From: Nevskia sp.
GTDB lineage: Bacteria; Pseudomonadota; Gammaproteobacteria; Nevskiales; Nevskiaceae
Length of the DNA stretch: 64,000 bases
Direction of reading: 5' to 3'
Assembly: GCA_031291075.1 (NCBI GenBank)
Contig: JARLJS010000048.1
Coordinates: forward strand, 1 to 64,000
The translations under genes and the position numbers were made by a program. The notes under the pieces were generated by a model. It did not search any database and was not told the origin of the DNA. It was given only the letters and a program-made list of their open reading frames with translations. Numbering within the stretch: position 1 is the first letter of the stretch; each line of letters opens with the position of its first letter. Below, in pieces: positions 58,389-64,000 of the stretch.

Positions 58389-59915
58389 ATGCGTTTTGCC
58401 CTCGCCTTGCGGATCGGTCTGATCTGCACGCTGACGCTGGCGGCGGGCTGTTCGAGCAAGAACAAGACGCTGCCGGATTTCGCCGACCTGGTCGAGCAGG
58501 TCAGCCCTTCCGTGGTCAATATCAGTGCGGTTTCCACGGTTCCCCAGGCCGACGACAAGGGCGGGGACGATTCCGGTCAGATGCCGGACTGGCTCAAGAA
58601 ATTCCTCGAAAAGCACGGCAAGGACGGCAAGGGCGAGACTCCGGGCGACGGCGATGCCGGCAAGGGCGGCGACGAGGCGCCGGACGAGGGTTCCGGCGGC
58701 GGACAGGGCCCCAGCAGCGAGCAGTCGCTCGGTTCCGGCTTCATCCTGTCCGAGGATGGCTACATCCTTACCAACCAGCATGTCGTCAGCGATGCCCGCG
58801 AGGTCACCGTGCGCCTGTCCGACCACCGCCAGCTGCCGGCCGTGGTGGTGGGCAGCGACGAGCGCGCCGACATCGCTTTGCTCAAGATCGATGCCAAGGG
58901 TCTGCCCGCGGTCAAGCTCGCCGACATGGGCAAGACCCGGGTGGGCGAATGGGTGCTGGCCATCGGCTCGCCGTTCGGCTTCGATTACTCGGTCACCGCC
59001 GGCATCATCTCGGCCAAGGGCCGCAATCTCGACACTGAGCAGTACGTGCCGTTCGTGCAGACCGACGCCGCCATCAATCCCGGCAACTCGGGCGGCCCGC
59101 TGTTCAACCTGCGCGGCGAGGTGGTGGGCGTCAATTCGCAGATCTACAGCCAGACGGGCGGGTTCATGGGCGTGGCGTTCGCCATCCCCATCGATATCGC
59201 CGCCAAGGTGGCGCGCGAGCTGAAGGAACATGGCAAGGTCACGCGCGGCTGGCTCGGCGTGGTGGTGCAGGAAGTGGACCTGAACCTGGCCAAGTCCTTC
59301 AACCTGCCCAAGCCGGAGGGCGCGCTGGTGGCCAAGGTCCTGCCCGACAGCCCGGCGCAGCAGGCCGGCCTGCGCGCCGGCGACGTGATCATGAAGTACA
59401 ACGGCGCGGAGCTGGTCAGTTCCCGTTCGCTGCCGCCGCTGGTGGGCGAGAGCGAGCCTGGCAGCACGGTCAACCTGGATCTGTTGCGCAACGGCAAGGC
59501 CGTCACCGTCCGGGTCGAGGTCGGCACCCTGGATACCCAGGACCTGCCGGATCAGGATGCCGGAGAGACTCCGCCGCCCAAGTCCAAGGTGCCGGCGCCG
59601 GACCAGGCTCCCGGCGGCGACCAGCTCTTGCTGGGGTTGATCGTGGAGGACCTCAGCGCCGAACAGCGCAGCCGCGCCAAGGTGGTCGGCGGCGGTGCGC
59701 GCGTGGCCTCCGTCGCCGCCGGTCCGGGCCGCGAGGGCGGAGTGCTGGGCGGGGACGTGATCCTCAGCCTGGCCGGCCAGCAGGTCGACAGCGCGGCGCG
59801 CTACCGCGAGGTCGCCGGCCGCCTGACCCCCGGCCAGACGGTGCCGATGCTGGTGCAGCGCCAGGGCTCGCCGCTGTTCCTTGCGATCCGCGTGCCGCCG
59901 AAGAGTCCGGGGTGA
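58389..59915 (+). CDS. mucD: DegP/MucD-type serine protease, predicted lipoprotein
   Basis: A 508-residue HtrA-family protease/chaperone with catalytic His131 (TNQHVV), Asp161 (RADIALLKI) and Ser234 (PGNSGGPLFN), then two PDZ domains (~275-360 and ~405-500). Unusually, the export signal ends in a lipobox, TLTLAAGC with Cys21 followed by SSKNK, so it should be lipid-anchored, and the +2 Ser suggests the outer membrane. A low-complexity Gly/Asp/Lys linker (~residues 52-112) lies in the LA-loop region. Last gene of the rpoE cluster, as mucD is in Pseudomonas. The ATG at 58389 is chosen because it opens the signal peptide. Confidence 0.92.
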   Translation: MRFALALRIGLICTLTLAAGCSSKNKTLPDFADLVEQVSPSVVNISAVSTVPQADDKGGDDSGQMPDWLKKFLEKHGKDGKGETPGDGDAGKGGDEAPDEGSGGGQGPSSEQSLGSGFILSEDGYILTNQHVVSDAREVTVRLSDHRQLPAVVVGSDERADIALLKIDAKGLPAVKLADMGKTRVGEWVLAIGSPFGFDYSVTAGIISAKGRNLDTEQYVPFVQTDAAINPGNSGGPLFNLRGEVVGVNSQIYSQTGGFMGVAFAIPIDIAAKVARELKEHGKVTRGWLGVVVQEVDLNLAKSFNLPKPEGALVAKVLPDSPAQQAGLRAGDVIMKYNGAELVSSRSLPPLVGESEPGSTVNLDLLRNGKAVTVRVEVGTLDTQDLPDQDAGETPPPKSKVPAPDQAPGGDQLLLGLIVEDLSAEQRSRAKVVGGGARVASVAAGPGREGGVLGGDVILSLAGQQVDSAARYREVAGRLTPGQTVPMLVQRQGSPLFLAIRVPPKSPG

Positions 59916-59922
59916 GCGGATC

Positions 59923-60171
59923 GTGCTGCTGCTGACCCGCCCGGACTGCCCCCTCTGCGACGAGTTCGCCGAGGAGCTGGCGCACGAGTTTCCCGCCCTG
60001 GCGGCCGCGCTTTACACCGCCGACGTGGACAGCCGGGACGACTGGCGCGAGCTTTACGGCCGGCGCATTCCGGTGCTGCTGGGCGCGGACGGCGCGGTAT
60101 GGAGCGAGGGCGTGTTCGACCCCGCGCCGATCCGGCGCCGCCTGGCGGCCGCTGCCGCCGGCGGTCTTTAG
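59923..60171 (+). CDS. Glutaredoxin-like protein (DUF836)
   Basis: A small thioredoxin-fold protein of 82 residues starting [18 protein letters not shown], with a Cys-Pro-Leu-Cys redox pair, RRIPVLLG (cis-Pro loop) and a helical end. The GTG start at 59923 lies 7 bases after a GGTGA and 8 after the mucD stop. Frequent in gammaproteobacteria between mucD/degP and lepA; the substrate is unknown. Confidence 0.8.
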   Translation: MLLLTRPDCPLCDEFAEELAHEFPALAAALYTADVDSRDDWRELYGRRIPVLLGADGAVWSEGVFDPAPIRRRLAAAAAGGL

Positions 60172-60233
60172 GCCGGGCCAAACCGGTATACTTCGCCGCT
60201 ATTTCGCTGCCCATCGCTGATCCCCGGCCTTTA

Positions 60234-62039
<1,806 letters not shown>

Positions 62040-62060
62040 AAACCAAGAGAAGCAGACACC

Positions 62061-62849
62061 ATGAGCTTTGTCGTCGTATTCAACCTGGTACTGACCATCC
62101 TGACCGCCATCACCGGCCTGGTCTGGCTGCTGGACAAGTTCTGGCTGGCCGGGCGTCGTGGCGCCGGCCCCACCGCCGACAAGCCGGCGCCACCGCCGGG
62201 CGCGATCGTCGATTTCTGCGTCAGCCTGTTCCCGGTGATCTTTGCGGTGTTCGTGCTGCGCTCGTTCGTGGTCGAGCCGTTCCGCATCCCGTCCGGTTCG
62301 ATGATCCCGACGCTGTACCCCGGCGATTTCATCCTGGTCAACAAGTTCGGCTATGGCCTGCGTTGCCCGGTGGGCAGCTGCAAGCTGGTCGACATCGGCG
62401 AGCCGAAGCGCGGCGACGTGGTGGTGTTCCGCTATCCGGCACGGTCGGAGGCCGATCCCAATTTCGGCAACGACTTCATCAAGCGTGTGATCGGGGTTCC
62501 CGGCGACCACCTCCAGTACATCGACAAGGTGTTGACCGTGAACGGCCAGAAGGTGGAGGTGCAGCCGGCCGGGGTATTCCCTGAAGACAGTATTTCCCAG
62601 CGCTTCATGGAGGACCTGAACGGCGTGCGGCACAACATCCTGGAGAACCCAGGGCAGCCCAGCCCCAATGTCGACCTGATCGTGCCGGCCGGGCGCTACT
62701 TCATGATGGGCGACAACCGCGACGGCTCCAACGACAGCCGCTACTGGGGCTTCGTTCCGGAACAGAACCTCAAGGGACGCGCCATCCTGATCTGGATGAG
62801 CTGGGACGGCGGACCGGCCCTGTCCCGCTTCGGCCGGCTGATCCGGTAA
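62061..62849 (+). CDS. lepB: Signal peptidase I
   Basis: A 262-residue inner-membrane protease that removes signal peptides. Two membrane spans (~2-28 and ~51-70) are followed by catalytic Ser in EPFRIPSGSMIPTLYPGD and Lys in FIKRVIGVPGDHL; the GDNRDGSNDSRYWGFVP box is intact. It is 21 nt after lepA, with an AGAAG-type ribosome site. Confidence 0.96.
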   Translation: MSFVVVFNLVLTILTAITGLVWLLDKFWLAGRRGAGPTADKPAPPPGAIVDFCVSLFPVIFAVFVLRSFVVEPFRIPSGSMIPTLYPGDFILVNKFGYGLRCPVGSCKLVDIGEPKRGDVVVFRYPARSEADPNFGNDFIKRVIGVPGDHLQYIDKVLTVNGQKVEVQPAGVFPEDSISQRFMEDLNGVRHNILENPGQPSPNVDLIVPAGRYFMMGDNRDGSNDSRYWGFVPEQNLKGRAILIWMSWDGGPALSRFGRLIR

Positions 62850-62880
62850 TATGAGTGAAAAACCCGGAGGAGGTAAGCAG

Positions 62881-63273
62881 ATGAAGATGCCCCGGTTGCA
62901 GCGTGGTCTGGGCCTGTTCGGCCTGATCTTCCTGCTGTCGCTGATCGGTTTCGTGGCGCTGGTTCTGATCAAGTGCGTGCCGCTGTACATGAACCAGATG
63001 ACGATCAAGCGCGACCTGCACGAGGTCGCGGACCATGCCAGCAGCACCGGCAGCGACACCGATCTGGCGGATGTGCACCGCGAGGTCGAGCGACGCTGGG
63101 ATATCGATTATGTCAGCCAGCTGGAGGCCAAGGACGTCAAGGTCGGCCGCACCAGGATGGGGCTGACCATCTCGTACGATTACGAGGCGCGTGCGCACCT
63201 GTTCGCGAACGTCTACGTGGTGATGCACTTCGCCGAAGACATCCCGGTCAAGCCCTCGCGTAGCGTCGGTTGA
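62881..63273 (+). CDS. DUF4845 small membrane protein
   Basis: A 130-residue protein with one N-terminal membrane span (~residues 10-31, LFGLIFLLSLIGFVALVLI) and a soluble rest (NQMTIKRDLHEVADHA). It belongs to the DUF4845 family that sits between lepB and rnc in many gammaproteobacteria. The ATG at 62881 is preferred to the one at 62851 because GGAGGAGGT lies 7 bases before it. The stop overlaps the TTG start of rnc. Confidence 0.88.
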   Translation: MKMPRLQRGLGLFGLIFLLSLIGFVALVLIKCVPLYMNQMTIKRDLHEVADHASSTGSDTDLADVHREVERRWDIDYVSQLEAKDVKVGRTRMGLTISYDYEARAHLFANVYVVMHFAEDIPVKPSRSVG

Positions 63274-63962
63274 ACCTCGATCCGGACCGCCTGCAGCGGG
63301 CTCTCGGCTATCGCTTCCGGGACGGCGCGCAGCTCGAACGTGCGCTGACGCACCGCAGCGCCAGCCACGACAACAACGAGCGGCTCGAATTCCTCGGTGA
63401 CGCGCTGCTCAACTTCGTGATCGGCGAAGCCGTATACCTGCAGCTGGGCGGAGCCGCCGAGGGCGACCTGTCGCGTATGCGCGCCACCCTGGTGCGGGAG
63501 GAAACCCTTGCCGTAGTGGCGCGGCGGATCGACCTGGGCGAGTCGATGCGCCTGGGTTCCGGGGAGCTTAAAAGTGGCGGCTACCGGCGCGATTCGATCC
63601 TGGCGGACGGGCTGGAGGCGGTGATCGGGGCGGTGTACCTGGACGGAGGCTTCGGTGCGGCGCGCGACCTGTGCCTGCACCTGTTCGGGCCGGAACTGGC
63701 CAACCTGCCGGACCCTGGCACGCTGAAGGATGCCAAGACCCGCCTGCAGGAGCATCTGCAGGCCGTTGCCAGGCCCCTGCCGGAATATACTGTGCTGGAC
63801 GAAGCGGGGCCGCCGCACCGGCGCAGCTTCCGCGTACGCTGCCGCTTGCCGGACGACGGTCGTGAAACCACCGGCACCGGCGCCAGCCGCAAGTTCGCCG
63901 AGCAGCAGTCGGCCGAGCGTATGCTGCAGAATCTCACCGGCGGGGAGGCGGATCATGCGTAG
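63270..63962 (+). CDS. rnc: Ribonuclease III
   Basis: A 230-residue double-strand RNA endonuclease processing rRNA and mRNA. The signature NERLEFLGDALLNFVI and the second metal site LADGLEAVIGAVYLDGG are intact; a dsRNA-binding domain fills ~155-225 (KTRLQEHLQA, GTGASRKFAEQQSAERML). The TTG start overlaps the upstream stop by 4 nt; the stop overlaps era by 8 nt. Confidence 0.95.
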   Translation: MNLDPDRLQRALGYRFRDGAQLERALTHRSASHDNNERLEFLGDALLNFVIGEAVYLQLGGAAEGDLSRMRATLVREETLAVVARRIDLGESMRLGSGELKSGGYRRDSILADGLEAVIGAVYLDGGFGAARDLCLHLFGPELANLPDPGTLKDAKTRLQEHLQAVARPLPEYTVLDEAGPPHRRSFRVRCRLPDDGRETTGTGASRKFAEQQSAERMLQNLTGGEADHA

Positions 63963-64000
63963 CGGCATCGTGGCGATCGTCGGCCGGCCCAACGTGGGCA
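63955..64000 (+). CDS. era: GTPase Era, 5' end only
   Basis: Only 15 codons are in the window: MRSGIVAIVGRPNVG, the start of the Era G1 motif. A GGGGAGG ribosome site precedes the ATG, which overlaps rnc. The rnc-era order is conserved. The gene continues beyond the window edge. Confidence 0.88.
   Translation, partial: MRSGIVAIVGRPNVG

Overview
The window reads as a GC-rich chromosomal segment of a gammaproteobacterium. The rpoE-rseA-rseB-degP / lepA-lepB-DUF4845-rnc-era order, a TonB2-type energiser with TtpC and DUF3450, and FecI/FecR-linked TonB-dependent receptors fit that class. The Entner-Doudoroff and glycogen genes make a Nevskiales- or Xanthomonadales-like lineage my best guess (inference only). 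No phage, IS element, CRISPR array, tRNA or rRNA was recognised. The first ~125 bases are guanine homopolymers and look like a low-quality contig end.

Layout. 0.15-20.8 kb, all on the minus strand: two tandem periplasmic asparaginase homologues, a histidine-rich polytopic membrane protein, a TPR protein, then TonB - ExbD - ExbD - ExbB - TtpC - DUF3450. Upstream lie a TPR/glycosyltransferase-9 protein, two large paralogous TonB-dependent receptors, and the FecR and FecI regulators. This looks like a self-contained outer-membrane uptake island with its own energiser. The FecI/FecR pair probably senses substrate through the receptor that carries the signalling (STN) domain. The transported substrate is unknown.

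21.2-30.6 kb: glycogen metabolism, with glgC divergent from an overlapping glgA-glgB-glgX-malQ operon. 30.6-36.1 kb: two tandem, very similar giant proteins that join a ToxR/OmpR-type winged helix, a complete Ser/Thr kinase domain, one membrane span and an extracytoplasmic TPR domain. Their upstream gap carries two CRP-type palindromes, one a perfect TGTGA-N6-TCACA. This is the least ordinary locus in the window. 36.4 kb: a DUF3617 protein. 37-41.9 kb: zwf-pgl divergent from edd and eda, giving the whole route from glucose-6-phosphate to pyruvate and glyceraldehyde-3-phosphate. 41.9-44.1 kb: an MFS exporter divergent from its probable ArsR-type regulator. 44.1-47.6 kb: glk and glgP. 47.8 kb: a single-chain pyruvate carboxylase. 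51.4 kb: a DUF1302 outer-membrane protein.

54-64 kb: nadB, divergent from the envelope-stress cluster rpoE-rseA-rseB-degP. A small glutaredoxin-like gene follows, then lepA, lepB, a DUF4845 protein, rnc and the first codons of era.

Together the central part can make, store and break down glycogen, feed glucose phosphates into the Entner-Doudoroff route and refill the TCA cycle. The two ends deal with the cell envelope: nutrient import, and stress/secretion. Functions rest on motifs and gene order read by eye; no alignment or database search was run.
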